From JBAYJC01 sp041665285 (GTDB lineage: Bacteria > Patescibacteriota > Patescibacteriia > 2-12-FULL-60-25), in the NCBI GenBank assembly GCA_041665285.1, contig JBAYJC010000008.1, positions 1 to 59,183 on the forward strand: a DNA stretch of 59,183 nt, in the 5' to 3' direction. This document shows positions 23,475-31,886 of the stretch, in pieces. Within the stretch, counting starts at the first letter, position 1, and the number at the start of each line of letters is the position of its first letter. The position numbers and the translations under genes were made by a program. The notes under the pieces are model-generated. The model searched no databases and had not been told where the DNA came from. It worked only from the letters and a program-made list of their open reading frames with translations.

Positions 23475-25301
23475 ATGAATACTCCACGCGCCTCTTCTCT
23501 TACGCTCACGCTCCTTGCCCTTCTTGGAGGGCTTGGCATCGGCATTGTGGCAACGTCGTTCTACTTGCCACGGTTTTACAAAGCACCTGCTTTTCCGGGC
23601 GCGCCAGTCGTAGACCCGCGACCACCCGTCACGCCCGTTGAGCCAATATCAACGCCTGTCACACCCACGACCCCCGAGACACCTTCACCCACGGTTCTGG
23701 ACTTGAAGGCTCAGCTTCAGGTTACATGGCTGACAACGCCACAGCGTACGACGTACGACCAGATGCTCAAAAAGGATTCAGCACTATACGTAGAGCTGGG
23801 GTACAGCCCGTATGAAATTGTTGATCCATCGACTGTACCAACTTCAGATCCTACACCTCGCCTTGCCTGGAGCGACTGGGCTCCTCAAGCGCCAGAGCTC
23901 CGCGGTACAGTCAAAGGCGGGACCTATGACGGATGGAAGGTATATCTCGTGCCCTTTTCCTATCAAGGCATGTGCATGTATAACTGCGATGCGGCCATGA
24001 CCGCAATAGTAGCTCCGGATAAAAACACCACCTATTTTCTCGCGGATCCAAACAATGCTTTTGGCGAAAGTGAAAAGCTCTACACGGAATTTTTCCAGTA
24101 CGCTCCTTTTCTCTCTGGCCCAGCGTTCCGCTACACGCCAGGCATCAAAATCACCAGCCTAACGACCATTCCCTCGGTTCTCACATCAGAGTTGAATAAG
24201 CAACTCATCCTCGTGAGCAAACAATCCTATCCATCTATTGCTTGCAATCCAGCGAATTGTTTATCTGGTTACGATCGCGCCGCAACCACAACGCACTACA
24301 CCACCAAGCAGGGCATCAAACTGTTTGCGTCTGGTTATGACAAATCCCTGTTTGCCTACGATGAGATAGGGCGCGCCTTCAAATTCGAAGAAAAAACACT
24401 CCCGATCATCTGGTCAACCGCCTTCAAAACAACGGAACAATATGCTCCACAGCGCGGAGGATGCGGCTCACAAAACTATCAAGACATTGTAAGCGCACAG
24501 GATGTGGGTCCTATGTCTAGCTTGGTTGAGGCTGGTAAAACTTCAGCCGGCGAACCGATCTATGTGCCAAAAAACCCAGCAACGCACGAGGAAGTGCGGA
24601 AAGCTTATGACTACTCATACAGCATCGGCGCAAACGGAGACAAAGCGGCATTCGCCGAATTCTTAAAGCGCAATCCAAACCCATTGTTCTTCACCAAGAA
24701 CGCATTCGGCGAATGGACGCGCTATGTCATGCAATCCATCCAACCTCAAACCGAATGCGGCAAACCTGTGATCTACCTGTATCCGGAGAAAACCACGGAC
24801 GTGTCCGTCAAACTTCCTTCGTTTGTCCGTGTTACGGTCAGCGAACCTACGTATCCTTCGCGTGGCTGGAACGTCGTAGCGCAACCAAACGGCCAGCTCA
24901 CCATGCCTGATGGCAAAACGTACGGCTCCCTGTTCTGGGAAGGCGTGGGCGTGAACTTCAAGACGCCAGCCGAAGGATTCATCGTCAAAGACGGTGAAGC
25001 AGACGCATTCTTGACCAAGACGCTCGCGAAATACGGCTTCAACGAAACAGAGTCACGCGAGTTCCGCGAGTTCTGGGTGCCGCTCATGACAGGCGCACCG
25101 TATTATCGCGTGCACTTTCTCACAGACACCTGGACAGCCGCGGCTCCCCTGTCCGTCACCCCGGCGCCAGACACGCAAATCCGCTTGTTCATGGACTGGC
25201 AAAAGATCGAGAAACCCGTGGCCATCACAGAACCAACAACCACGACCCCCGAGCGCAAAGGATTTACGCTTGTGGAATGGGGTGGAACATTGGTGAAGTA
25301 A
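23475..25301 (+). CDS. Large exported protein with CPR-type C-terminal domain
   Basis: 608 residues. A signal anchor (LTLTLLALLGGLGIGIVATS) leads to a Pro/Thr-rich spacer (residues ~45-80), a long unassigned domain containing CMYNCDAAM, CNPANC and GGCGSQ cysteines (possible disulfides), and a C-terminal domain from ~430 that starts ECGKPVIYLYPEKTTDVSVK and contains TYPSRGWNVVAQPNG. That last block occurs, from memory, in many predicted surface proteins of CPR bacteria and has no known function to me. It follows the Memo/CapA gene after 19 bases, so co-transcription is likely. Confidence 0.65.
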   Translation: MNTPRASSLTLTLLALLGGLGIGIVATSFYLPRFYKAPAFPGAPVVDPRPPVTPVEPISTPVTPTTPETPSPTVLDLKAQLQVTWLTTPQRTTYDQMLKKDSALYVELGYSPYEIVDPSTVPTSDPTPRLAWSDWAPQAPELRGTVKGGTYDGWKVYLVPFSYQGMCMYNCDAAMTAIVAPDKNTTYFLADPNNAFGESEKLYTEFFQYAPFLSGPAFRYTPGIKITSLTTIPSVLTSELNKQLILVSKQSYPSIACNPANCLSGYDRAATTTHYTTKQGIKLFASGYDKSLFAYDEIGRAFKFEEKTLPIIWSTAFKTTEQYAPQRGGCGSQNYQDIVSAQDVGPMSSLVEAGKTSAGEPIYVPKNPATHEEVRKAYDYSYSIGANGDKAAFAEFLKRNPNPLFFTKNAFGEWTRYVMQSIQPQTECGKPVIYLYPEKTTDVSVKLPSFVRVTVSEPTYPSRGWNVVAQPNGQLTMPDGKTYGSLFWEGVGVNFKTPAEGFIVKDGEADAFLTKTLAKYGFNETESREFREFWVPLMTGAPYYRVHFLTDTWTAAAPLSVTPAPDTQIRLFMDWQKIEKPVAITEPTTTTPERKGFTLVEWGGTLVK

Positions 25302-25315
25302 CAGCGACAATCATA

Positions 25316-25347
25316 AAACTCCCCCGACACATATCGGAGGAGTTTTT
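25316..25347. terminator. Bidirectional terminator
   Basis: AAACTCC-CCCGA/TCGGA-GGAGTTTTT around CACATA, between convergent genes. Confidence 0.85.
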
Positions 25348-25358
25348 GGATGGTGTGT

Positions 25359-26147
25359 TTATTTGTAATCTGCGCCGATGATCACGAGCACATCGCCTTT
25401 CAAAGCACCTTCAACCACAGGCATGGTCGTGGTTGCTGATCCACCGATCAAACCCTGGAGTTTTGCGACCGTCTCTGGGAAGGCTTTTCCTTCGGCCGTG
25501 ACGATGAGCGTATTGGGGTAACGCGTGCTTCTTGCGGTCGCTATGGTTCCAACGGTCATGCCGTCTGCCTTGATACGATCTGAGACCTTGCGAGCCAAAC
25601 CAACCGTACGCGTCCCATTGCGTACCTCCACTTTCGCAGATTCAGTCAAAGGAGCAACCGCGCCCGTTGAGCTGACAGCAACCCCCGCAAGACGCACAGG
25701 TAATACAGCCAAGATCTTCATGCACGAAGAAGAAACCAAGACCGTCTTATCAGACCAAATGAGCAAGCGATCACCAGGCTGTGCCTCTTTATAGAAATCA
25801 AGATTCTGCGGGCGCAAAGCTTCAACGTCTTGAATCGTCTGCACGACTGGCATTTCGTTAGCATTCACAGAAACGCGACCGCGGACAAATGCCATCATAG
25901 CCTGCGATTGATCCATCATGACCGATACATCACGACGCGGCATCTGGCGCATCCATCTTCCTTGTTTTCGCAAAGTAACAGCGCTCAATGACGAAACCAA
26001 AATCGCAAAGACGCCAACAAAAATCGCGGCAACAAGGATAAATCTGCACACGTGTTCATGCCGACAGCATGAGCCTGATGACACGGGCAATGCCACAGGT
26101 TTTTTTACAGCAACGCGCGGCGCACGAGTAACGGTTTTTGGGATCAT
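25359..26147 (-). CDS. LytR_C-domain envelope protein
   Basis: About 262 residues from MIPKTVTRAPRV. A cytoplasmic basic tail is followed by one membrane helix (FILVAAIFVGVFAILVSSLS), an extracellular spacer, and a C-terminal LytR_C domain (PF13399-type): KVEVRNGTRTVGLARKVSDR, then YPNTLIVTAEGK and DVLVIIGADYK. This domain often follows LCP ligases; here it stands without one. A role in cell-wall polymer attachment is inferred. Longer in-frame starts exist upstream, and the ribosome-binding site is weak, so the start is uncertain. Confidence 0.75.
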   Translation of the reverse strand: MIPKTVTRAPRVAVKKPVALPVSSGSCCRHEHVCRFILVAAIFVGVFAILVSSLSAVTLRKQGRWMRQMPRRDVSVMMDQSQAMMAFVRGRVSVNANEMPVVQTIQDVEALRPQNLDFYKEAQPGDRLLIWSDKTVLVSSSCMKILAVLPVRLAGVAVSSTGAVAPLTESAKVEVRNGTRTVGLARKVSDRIKADGMTVGTIATARSTRYPNTLIVTAEGKAFPETVAKLQGLIGGSATTTMPVVEGALKGDVLVIIGADYK

Positions 26148-26365
26148 AGACAAGGAACGAGGAAATAAATTTCTGTACGAAATGATTGTAGCACAAATAA
26201 CAATGAGAGAAAAACGATCTGTTAAGAACACCTTCATCTTGAAAAGAATATTCTTCTTATCGTAGAAAAATCAAATAAATGAGCGCACCCAGCAACGGCG
26301 AGAGCGCGAGTACCGTCAGGTTGACGGGTCGCCCTGTGCCGCGCAGATGCGCGAGGGTCTACCAG

Positions 26366-26731
26366 CTACGTGAGCATACGCCGCGCGTCGTCGATACGCC
26401 GCTGGTAGTAATCAGGATTGATGTCGTACGTGGAGAAACCGACGACGCTCCAGTCCATGGGAATCCAATGCACCTCCCACTCGCCCATGTCCACCTGAGC
26501 CTGCTCGACGCGGGGGCTGGTCTCTCTCACTCCCTCACGCGGGTAGGTACCCGCACGCCTCTCTGCCATGATGGCGTCAAGGACGTCGAGGAGCTTTAGG
26601 TTGCTCACCCTATTATCGACGACGCGATAGCACCCACCGACCTCGACGAGAGGAATCCTCTCGCTCCCGGCGACCGTCCAGCAGAACTCGAGGCCGTTCG
26701 CAAGAACGAGAACATACACGGTCTGACGCAT
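26366..26731 (-). CDS. GC-rich orphan protein
   Basis: 121 residues, start supported by CCGGAGG seven bases before ATG. The N-terminal half looks beta-rich (TVYVLVLANGLEFCWTVAGS, VEVGGCYRVVD), the C-terminal half mixed, with WEVHWIPMDWSVVG and a final helix. No signal, membrane segment or recognisable motif. It is a solitary unit with a TTGACA-17-TATCTT promoter and GC-rich codon use between two lower-GC backbone genes. Downstream on its strand lie a CCGTCA/TGACGG hairpin and GCGCTCATTTATTTG, similar to tails of the other GC-rich units. Confidence 0.65.
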   Translation of the reverse strand: MRQTVYVLVLANGLEFCWTVAGSERIPLVEVGGCYRVVDNRVSNLKLLDVLDAIMAERRAGTYPREGVRETSPRVEQAQVDMGEWEVHWIPMDWSVVGFSTYDINPDYYQRRIDDARRMLT

Positions 26732-26794
26732 GGAGAACCTCCGGAGTTATGCGTGTGACAATCCCTGCCACAAGGGGTCATTGGATGACGGAAA

Positions 26795-26823
26795 AAGATA
26801 CCCCAAACAGACGATCTTGTCAA
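26795..26823 (-). promoter_or_regulatory. Promoter of the GC-rich orphan gene
   Basis: On the minus strand: TTGACA, 17 bases, TATCTT; leader of ~55 bases to the ATG. Confidence 0.75.
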
Positions 26824-26922
26824 CCGTCTGGGGCTTCCCTTTAAAGGGGGTGCTCGTATTGGCTAAGGGAACGGCTCTTACAGAATATTAGCTCCTAACT
26901 TATTAAGATATGCCTAGAATGC

Positions 26923-27687
26923 CTAGCGTACCTCTTTCAGACCATATTTTTGCGTAAAATCTCTGTTTATTCGTTGCTCTGCAAACCTCATCCTATTCTG
27001 CTCTAGCCATTCATGACGCCCCACAAATGATAAGAAAGCTACCGAATTGTAAAAAACGGTGAACCAAATAGAATAGCCGCAGTCATCGGCGTATGCACGC
27101 CCATAGAAGAATGTTTCCGGATCAGATATATGCCACGCTTGCGGCCATGGAAGATATTGTCGGAATGGCTGAAACATCGCCGGAATTGGTTTTATCCATT
27201 CGTCACAGGCGTAAAAAGATAGGACTCCAAAACCCGTGGGGAGCGGCCGCTGATTATCCAATGCGTACAGTCCTTGGATAATCTTATCAACGTGACCAAC
27301 CACTCGACTCCAATCGTCGTCTGAAATACTAATCTGAGTCTGCATGCCCAAATATAAGCCAGTCGGTTGATGATATACATCGACCAACTTCATTCGATCC
27401 ATCACATCTCTTCCTAATTTAGGTTTGTACTTTATGGAGCGCGCAACCGGCCCCCTTAGAACTTCCATAGCAGACGATGAACGATCAGCGGTCATGCTTA
27501 CAAGCCACTTTCTAACCCATTCATCATCGACAGACTTGTCACGATTACAATCTAAACAGGCACCAATAATCAAAGGCTTTTTTATCGACGCGGTCTTTGA
27601 ATACCAGCCTCGAGGAATAATGTGTTCGCGAGTCAGTATTTTCTCCTCCCAACAATAGGAACACGGTTTTTGTTCTGGGCTGAGCAT
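26923..27687 (-). CDS. HNH-type nuclease-like protein
   Basis: 254 residues from MLSPEQKPCSYC. An N-terminal zinc-bound HNH motif is visible: CSYCWEEKILTREHIIPRGW (first CxxC plus the EHIIP catalytic His), then a second CLDCNRDKS pair near residue 45. The rest (~200 residues) is of mixed fold with aromatic-rich segments (GYSIWFTVFYNSVAFLSF) and no recognised domain. It belongs to a low-GC accessory patch with the YD-repeat and GIY-YIG genes. A short dispersed repeat (27718-27766) precedes it; upstream ATGs lie inside that repeat and are disfavoured. Confidence 0.72.
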   Translation of the reverse strand: MLSPEQKPCSYCWEEKILTREHIIPRGWYSKTASIKKPLIIGACLDCNRDKSVDDEWVRKWLVSMTADRSSSAMEVLRGPVARSIKYKPKLGRDVMDRMKLVDVYHQPTGLYLGMQTQISISDDDWSRVVGHVDKIIQGLYALDNQRPLPTGFGVLSFYACDEWIKPIPAMFQPFRQYLPWPQAWHISDPETFFYGRAYADDCGYSIWFTVFYNSVAFLSFVGRHEWLEQNRMRFAEQRINRDFTQKYGLKEVR

Positions 27688-27717
27688 GGTTGTGGAATTT
27701 TGAATACTCACATGCGG

Positions 27718-27766
27718 CTCTCGGCAAAGCGAGGTTTTGGGCTTTTGGCTTTTCGCATGAGGTACC
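27718..27766. repeat. Short A/G-rich dispersed repeat
   Basis: Contains CGGCAAAGCGAGGTTTTGGG and CTTTTGGCTTTTCGC. The look is that of a small intergenic repeat seen in several bacteria; only one copy occurs in this window. Confidence 0.35.
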
Positions 27767-27801
27767 AAGCGTTGTGGGTATCAACCGAGTTGTACCGTTT
27801 A

Positions 27802-28221
27802 TTAGCCTTTGAATTCAATAATATCCAACGCCTCGCGTATCTTTTGACAGCGTGCAACATTACTCTCTCCTGTATCCGCTTTACCCATACTGTTGGAAAG
27901 ACCAATCAGCTCCCACGCTACTTCCGATATTTTTTTATCATTACACCTACATCTCACGCTCATCTGCCTACGCGTGGCCGATAAATCTGAAGATAGCGAT
28001 CTAAAAATCGCTGAACACTCTTTGGCATTATCGGTTCCAGAAAAAGTAGACGGATTCCCAACTATGTTTGCATAGAACTGCAAAGCATTATCGATTTTTC
28101 CAATGACTTCCTTATAGTGCTGGAAGGGCTTCAAACAGTAATTCTGTATGATGTCGCTAATAACGAGAACGAAAACTCCACTGAGTACCGTCTGAAATAT
28201 CGGGTTATCAAGGATTGTCAT
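27802..28221 (-). CDS. Small membrane-anchored hypothetical protein
   Basis: 139 residues: an N-terminal hydrophobic helix (FQTVLSGVFVLVISDIIQNY), then a cytoplasmic-type helical region (HYKEVIGKIDNALQFYANIV) and AWELIGLSNSMGKAD near the end. The ATG overlaps the stop of the YD-repeat gene by four bases (ATGA), so the pair is translationally coupled. Not recognised. The coupling suggests a partner of the YD-repeat protein, possibly an immunity or anchor subunit; this is a guess from layout alone. Confidence 0.6.
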   Translation of the reverse strand: MTILDNPIFQTVLSGVFVLVISDIIQNYCLKPFQHYKEVIGKIDNALQFYANIVGNPSTFSGTDNAKECSAIFRSLSSDLSATRRQMSVRCRCNDKKISEVAWELIGLSNSMGKADTGESNVARCQKIREALDIIEFKG

Positions 28222-29402
28222 ATCTGCTTCTCAAAATCATCCTCATCCCAATCGTCTTCCCGTTCGGTTAAATCTTGAGCTTCTTCAGGTTTCGGGAGGA
28301 CTACAACGGGGATGTCGCATCCAATAGCAGAGTGTTTTTTCTTTTCAGCTTGGCTTTCACGATGTTGAATAAAGGTTATTACGACCTTAACATTCCCCAT
28401 ATTCAAGGAGTCACCTTCTTGGATTTTCAAAATCAGACGATTATTCGAGTCGTATTCAAAAAGCGATCTCTCTTTCAATGCACCGTCCCAACCCCACTCC
28501 GACTTCTCGACCAAATTTCCATTAGGATCATATTTTGAAACTGATTTATCAGTAAGATCCTCCCCATCTCGAAAATAGCAACGTTCAATCTCATTTCCCT
28601 TAGCATCCCTCTTTATAGTGACCTTCGAATCCGTTGAAGGATGATGGTAGTTATGGTGTATTTCTTCAATGCAGTATCCCTGCTCGTCATATTTATATTC
28701 CTCGCTGTCTCTTTCCTTGCCTTCACTCTTGTTCTCGCTGCTGTAACGAATCAGCTTGGCCAGCTTGCCGTTCGGAAGATACTCATAGGTCATTTTTGAA
28801 GTCCTCACTCCATTGCCCGGAAAGAGTATTTCAACCAACCTGTCATTTGCATCATACTTATAGATCGTTTCCTCGCTATCTTCATCCGTAGAGCTTACAT
28901 CCCTGACTAACTTTCCTGAATCATCATATTCATTCAAATTTCTCGTCTCAGAAAGCTTGGGTTCATCACCATCCCAATCCTCTTCCATTTCGGTATGGAT
29001 TTCCTCTATGCAACGTCCGTGATCGTCGTAATGAAAAATCGAGGTCTCCGGCATCGGTTGTCCAGCGGTAAAAATTCGCCTCTTCGTTAACTGATTTGTG
29101 TGATCGTATTCAAGTACCTCCTGTGCAATCGAATAACCTGAAATAGCAGGATTTGTTTCTTTTGTTTCTTTATATTGGGAATAGCGCTCCTCTAGAGCAG
29201 CGATTCTATTTTTCCCATTTTTCACTTCGCTGACCAATTTGGTCAAGGCTTCAAATTTATAAATAATAAGTCCCCAATATAAAAATATGAGAAGGGTAGA
29301 AATAGTCGGGTACTCCAAGCCGAATATCAAAAATAGAATGGGGGCTAGACCCAAAAATGTCGGGACGAAATATTTTGTGATATCTGTATTTTTCATCATC
29401 AT
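28218..29402 (-). CDS. Membrane protein with YD (RHS-like) repeats
   Basis: About 394 residues. Two N-terminal membrane helices (FVPTFLGLAPILFLIFGL, STLLIFLYWGLIIYKFE) are followed by a coiled-coil stretch and then six or more YD repeats: YDDSGKLVRD, YDANDRLVEI, YLPNGKLAKL, YDEQGYCIEE, YDPNGNLVEK, YDSNNRLILK. The tail is acidic (EREDDWDEDDFEKQI). There is no signal peptide cleavage site. YD repeats normally form secreted shells (RHS, teneurin); here they follow membrane helices and have no toxin-tip domain. AGGA precedes ATG at 29402; a TTG two codons earlier is possible. Confidence 0.72.
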   Translation of the reverse strand: MMMKNTDITKYFVPTFLGLAPILFLIFGLEYPTISTLLIFLYWGLIIYKFEALTKLVSEVKNGKNRIAALEERYSQYKETKETNPAISGYSIAQEVLEYDHTNQLTKRRIFTAGQPMPETSIFHYDDHGRCIEEIHTEMEEDWDGDEPKLSETRNLNEYDDSGKLVRDVSSTDEDSEETIYKYDANDRLVEILFPGNGVRTSKMTYEYLPNGKLAKLIRYSSENKSEGKERDSEEYKYDEQGYCIEEIHHNYHHPSTDSKVTIKRDAKGNEIERCYFRDGEDLTDKSVSKYDPNGNLVEKSEWGWDGALKERSLFEYDSNNRLILKIQEGDSLNMGNVKVVITFIQHRESQAEKKKHSAIGCDIPVVVLPKPEEAQDLTEREDDWDEDDFEKQI

Positions 29403-29518
29403 AATCAATAATTCCTGTTCAAGTTTCGCATAATTTTGACGCTACGTAAAGGCTTCGATCAAAGCTCCTATGAACACTACTGAAACGGATTGGAATTTAT
29501 GGTTCACGTAACTACATG

Positions 29519-29542
29519 AACCGGTACCTGACCCCAGGGTCG
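29519..29542 (-). repeat. GGGGTCAGGT-type repeat, minus orientation
   Basis: On the minus strand: GACCCTGGGGTCAGGTACC. The core GGGGTCAGGT recurs at 51268 and 51351. Such motifs are known at the ends of REP-associated transposase elements. The rest of the gap 29403-29656 shows no convincing gene. Confidence 0.55.
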
Positions 29543-29656
29543 CCAATACACATTTATACTTTAGGTAAACAAAAACCAACCACATGATATGACTGATTCT
29601 TGTTACCGAGTTCACCTCGTGGCTCTGACTTTTGGTTAGATGGACAAACCCCTTTC

Positions 29657-29929
29657 TCAAAGAGCGCGATAACCCAAACGAACCAGCGTCAGTTCCAAAA
29701 TCCGTTTCAATTCATATCTTCCAGCTCCACTTTTTAGCCACTCTTCGCGACGTTCGGCCTCATGACGCGTCAAAAATGCTTCAGCGAATATTAACGTGAG
29801 TGGCCTTCGATATCGTGTGCTTGTGACATCTCCCCGACAATGCTCTAGACAACGTCTTTTTAAATCGTTTGTCTGGCCAATATACAGACCTTGGTCTTTC
29901 GAGCTAAACAGTACATAGATACAAAACAT
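29657..29929 (-). CDS. GIY-YIG domain protein (UPF0213-like)
   Basis: 90 residues, a single GIY-YIG domain: FCIYVLFSSKDQGLYIGQTN (the GIY and YIG elements appear as CIYVL and LYIGQT), then DLKRRCLEHCRG with the conserved Arg, TSTRYRRPLTLIFAE, and EAERREEWLKSG with the catalytic-type Glu. These stand-alone forms are common and their substrate is unknown. It lies beside the REP-like repeat and the tRNA-Glu gene in a low-GC patch. Confidence 0.88.
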   Translation of the reverse strand: MFCIYVLFSSKDQGLYIGQTNDLKRRCLEHCRGDVTSTRYRRPLTLIFAEAFLTRHEAERREEWLKSGAGRYELKRILELTLVRLGYRAL

Positions 29930-29991
29930 ATCTCTATACTACGTTGCACAATCCACTATCCCTGTCAACGCAAAAACGCGACACTATCAGT

Positions 29992-30046
29992 AAAGGTTGC
30001 GACGTTTAACGTCGCGCTCTTTCCTGGAAGTATCGCGTTTAACGCG
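29992..30046. repeat. Two adjacent palindromes sharing a TTTAA centre
   Basis: GCGACG-TTTAA-CGTCGC and ATCGCG-TTTAA-CGCGAT lie in tandem just downstream of tRNA-Glu. They may form the end of the tRNA transcript, although no long T run follows. Confidence 0.6.
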
Positions 30047-30047
30047 A

Positions 30048-30122
30048 TGGTAGCCCCTAGGGGAGTCGAACCCCTATTAACGGCTTGAAAAGCCGCTGTC
30101 CTAACCGTTAGACGAAGGAGCC
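30048..30122 (-). tRNA. tRNA-Glu (UUC)
   Basis: On the minus strand: D arm GTCT..GGAC, anticodon stem GCGGC/GCCGT with TTTTCAA (anticodon TTC), T arm AGGGG/CCCCT with TTCGACT, discriminator A, encoded CCA. Two G-U pairs lie in the acceptor stem. Confidence 0.95.
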
Positions 30123-30202
30123 TTGTAAAGCTCGGCATGGCCGCCATTTACGCCACAAGGCACGGCCTGCGCGCAGAAGAATACGTTTTCGGACGAAGAC
30201 CG

Positions 30203-30901
30203 TCAAGATGAGGCGCTTTTTGCTTTTCTCCATTCTGCGATCTTTTTGTGATCGCCGCTCATCAGCACCTCTGGAACCGGCCATTTTGCGCCTTTTGCTG
30301 GCTCATAGACCTCTGGCCGGGTGTACTGCGGATACTCGAGCACCCCCTCTTCTGTGTGGGATTCCATGGCAAGCGACTCTTCCTTGCCTAAAACACCTGG
30401 ACGCAAACGTGCGACCGCATCAGACATCACCATGGCCGCAAGCTCCCCGCCTGTGAGGACATAGCCGCCAATGGCCATTTCCTCATCCGCGAGATGCTCT
30501 GCGACACGCTCGTCCACACCTTCATAGCGCCCACACAAAAACACCAAGCGATCATACCCACTCAAGCGCTTTGCCTCCTCTTGAGTAAAGATTTTACCCT
30601 TTGCACTCGTCAAAATCACACGCGTGGTTTTTGCCGTGGCTGTTTTAGATCCTTTCTTGGTTCGCACCCTCATGGCAACGAGTGCCTCATGAAATGGCGC
30701 GACTTTCATCACCATGCCCGGCCCTCCTCCAAACGGCCGGTCATCAACGGTTTTGTGATTATCATCCGTCCACTCACGCAATTGATGAATCTTCACATCC
30801 AGCAGTCCTTGTTTTTGCCCACGCCCTAAAATAGAACCGTTCATATACGGCTCTACCATTTCAGGAAAAATCGTGACAATGTCGATGCGAAGAGGTTTCA
30901 T
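30203..30901 (-). CDS. trmD: tRNA (guanine-N1)-methyltransferase
   Basis: Methylates G37 next to the anticodon, preventing frameshifts. 232 residues with the trefoil-knot SPOUT fold: RIDIVTIFPEMVEPYMNGSI, DDRPFGGGPGMVMKV, the SAM-binding LVFLCGRYEGVDERV, and IGGYVLTGGELAAMVMSDAV. It is separated from khpA by a terminator hairpin, although trmD, khpA and rpsP are usually neighbours and all occur here within 1.7 kb. Confidence 0.96.
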   Translation of the reverse strand: MKPLRIDIVTIFPEMVEPYMNGSILGRGQKQGLLDVKIHQLREWTDDNHKTVDDRPFGGGPGMVMKVAPFHEALVAMRVRTKKGSKTATAKTTRVILTSAKGKIFTQEEAKRLSGYDRLVFLCGRYEGVDERVAEHLADEEMAIGGYVLTGGELAAMVMSDAVARLRPGVLGKEESLAMESHTEEGVLEYPQYTRPEVYEPAKGAKWPVPEVLMSGDHKKIAEWRKAKSASS

Positions 30902-30913
30902 AGTTCTCCTGAC

Positions 30914-30952
30914 ACAAAGCCGCTCCGATCGTACATCGGAACGGCTTTTATT
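30914..30952. terminator. Hairpin between khpA and trmD
   Basis: AAAGCCGCTCCGAT/ATCGGAACGGCTTTT with a short loop; on the minus strand the 3' flank is only TGTGTC, so read-through to trmD is possible. Confidence 0.7.
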
Positions 30953-30967
30953 TCAATCGATGCCTTG

Positions 30968-31339
30968 TTAAATGCCGAGGTCGCTCAGATCTGCATCTGT
31001 GACCAAGCCAGCATCACCGTGTTTTGCCGGAGCCGCCACAACCGGACCGTTGGTTGCCTTGCGTTCCTGGTGTTCACGACGCGCTTCTTCTGGTTCGTAA
31101 ATCTTCATGTTCACGCGAGCATTGCCCTTTGCACCCACGATCTTCAGAAGAATACGGAGAGCGCGAGCTGTTTGGCCATCGCGACCGATCACGTAACCCA
31201 TGTCTTCTGGATTGACGTGCAATGTGAGCAAAACTCCCCGTTCATCCACAGTACGTTCGACCTTCACGTCTTCCGAACGGTTGACGATAGACTTGACAAC
31301 GTACTCAAGAAACTCCTGTTCGATAAACTGCTCTGCCAT
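30968..31339 (-). CDS. khpA: KH-domain RNA-binding protein
   Basis: 123 residues. The KH core spans residues ~30-85: GVLLTLHVNPEDMGYVIGRD with the GxxG loop (IGRDG), then QTARALRILLKIVGAK. KhpA/YlqC works with KhpB in small-RNA and cell-elongation control. A charged, Ala/Pro tail (ERKATNGPVVAAPAKHG) extends beyond the usual ~80 residues. It has its own promoter and is divergent from rpsP; the usual operon order rpsP-khpA-trmD is split here. Confidence 0.9.
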   Translation of the reverse strand: MAEQFIEQEFLEYVVKSIVNRSEDVKVERTVDERGVLLTLHVNPEDMGYVIGRDGQTARALRILLKIVGAKGNARVNMKIYEPEEARREHQERKATNGPVVAAPAKHGDAGLVTDADLSDLGI

Positions 31340-31416
31340 ATCGGCGATGAACTCCCCCCAGCCGTTTCGGGCGAAGGGATAATCAAAGTGTGTAAATCAC
31401 CCCGAAGGGTGCCTAG

Positions 31417-31445
31417 AGGATATCCTCATCTAAGCAAAAAATCAA
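31417..31445 (-). promoter_or_regulatory. Promoter of khpA
   Basis: On the minus strand: TTGATT, 17 bases, TATCCT; leader ~70 bases. Confidence 0.7.
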
Positions 31446-31472
31446 GTACACCCCCAAAACTTTGGCTCTATC

Positions 31473-31501
31473 TTGACACTTTTTTCATGTTCCCCTACAC
31501 T
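31473..31501 (+). promoter_or_regulatory. Promoter of rpsP
   Basis: TTGACA, 17 bases, TACACT. Confidence 0.8.
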
Positions 31502-31515
31502 CTCCCCATGCTCTG

Positions 31516-31543
31516 AGAACAACGGCTGGTTCCCGCTTGTTCT
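31516..31543 (+). promoter_or_regulatory. Leader hairpin of rpsP
   Basis: AGAACAA/TTGTTCT around a 14-base loop within the ~65-base leader. It could serve autoregulation by S16; no terminator run follows. Confidence 0.45.
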
Positions 31544-31574
31544 GCAATAAAATACTCATTATCATCGCAAAAAC

Positions 31575-31883
31575 ATGCTTACAATCCGCTTGACTCGGGT
31601 GGGCAAAAAGAAACAGCCCTTGTACCGAATCATTGTCAACGAAAAGAGCCACGATCCATGGGGAAAAGCCCTTGAGCTCCTCGGTACCTACAACCCCCAC
31701 ACCCATCCAGCCACAGTCGTCCTCAAAAAGGACCGCATCAACTTCTGGATCGGCAAGGGATCCCAGTGCTCAGACACTGTGTGGAACATGCTCGTAGACC
31801 AAGGCGTGGTCACCGGCGAAAAACGCAAACAGGTCCACATTTCCAAGGTGCGCCAGGCAAAACTCGACAAAAAGAAAAAGTAA
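31575..31883 (+). CDS. rpsP: 30S ribosomal protein bS16
   Basis: 102 residues with the canonical start MLTIRLTRVGKKKQPLYRII, then LELLGTYNPHT and a basic tail (KVRQAKLDKKKK). S16 is needed for 30S assembly. It is monocistronic here, with its own promoter and terminator. The residues INFWIGKGSQCSDTVWNMLV replace the usual vxyWlsxGAQPTxtVxxLl block but keep its pattern. Confidence 0.97.
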   Translation: MLTIRLTRVGKKKQPLYRIIVNEKSHDPWGKALELLGTYNPHTHPATVVLKKDRINFWIGKGSQCSDTVWNMLVDQGVVTGEKRKQVHISKVRQAKLDKKKK

Positions 31884-31886
31884 TCA

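Noticed and set aside
29403..29656. Gene in the gap between the YD-repeat and GIY-YIG genes
   Set aside because: Only the REP-like motif and A/T-rich sequence are seen.
29442..29660. 72-codon open frame on the minus strand
   Set aside because: No ribosome-binding site, no family, and it runs through the REP-like motif.
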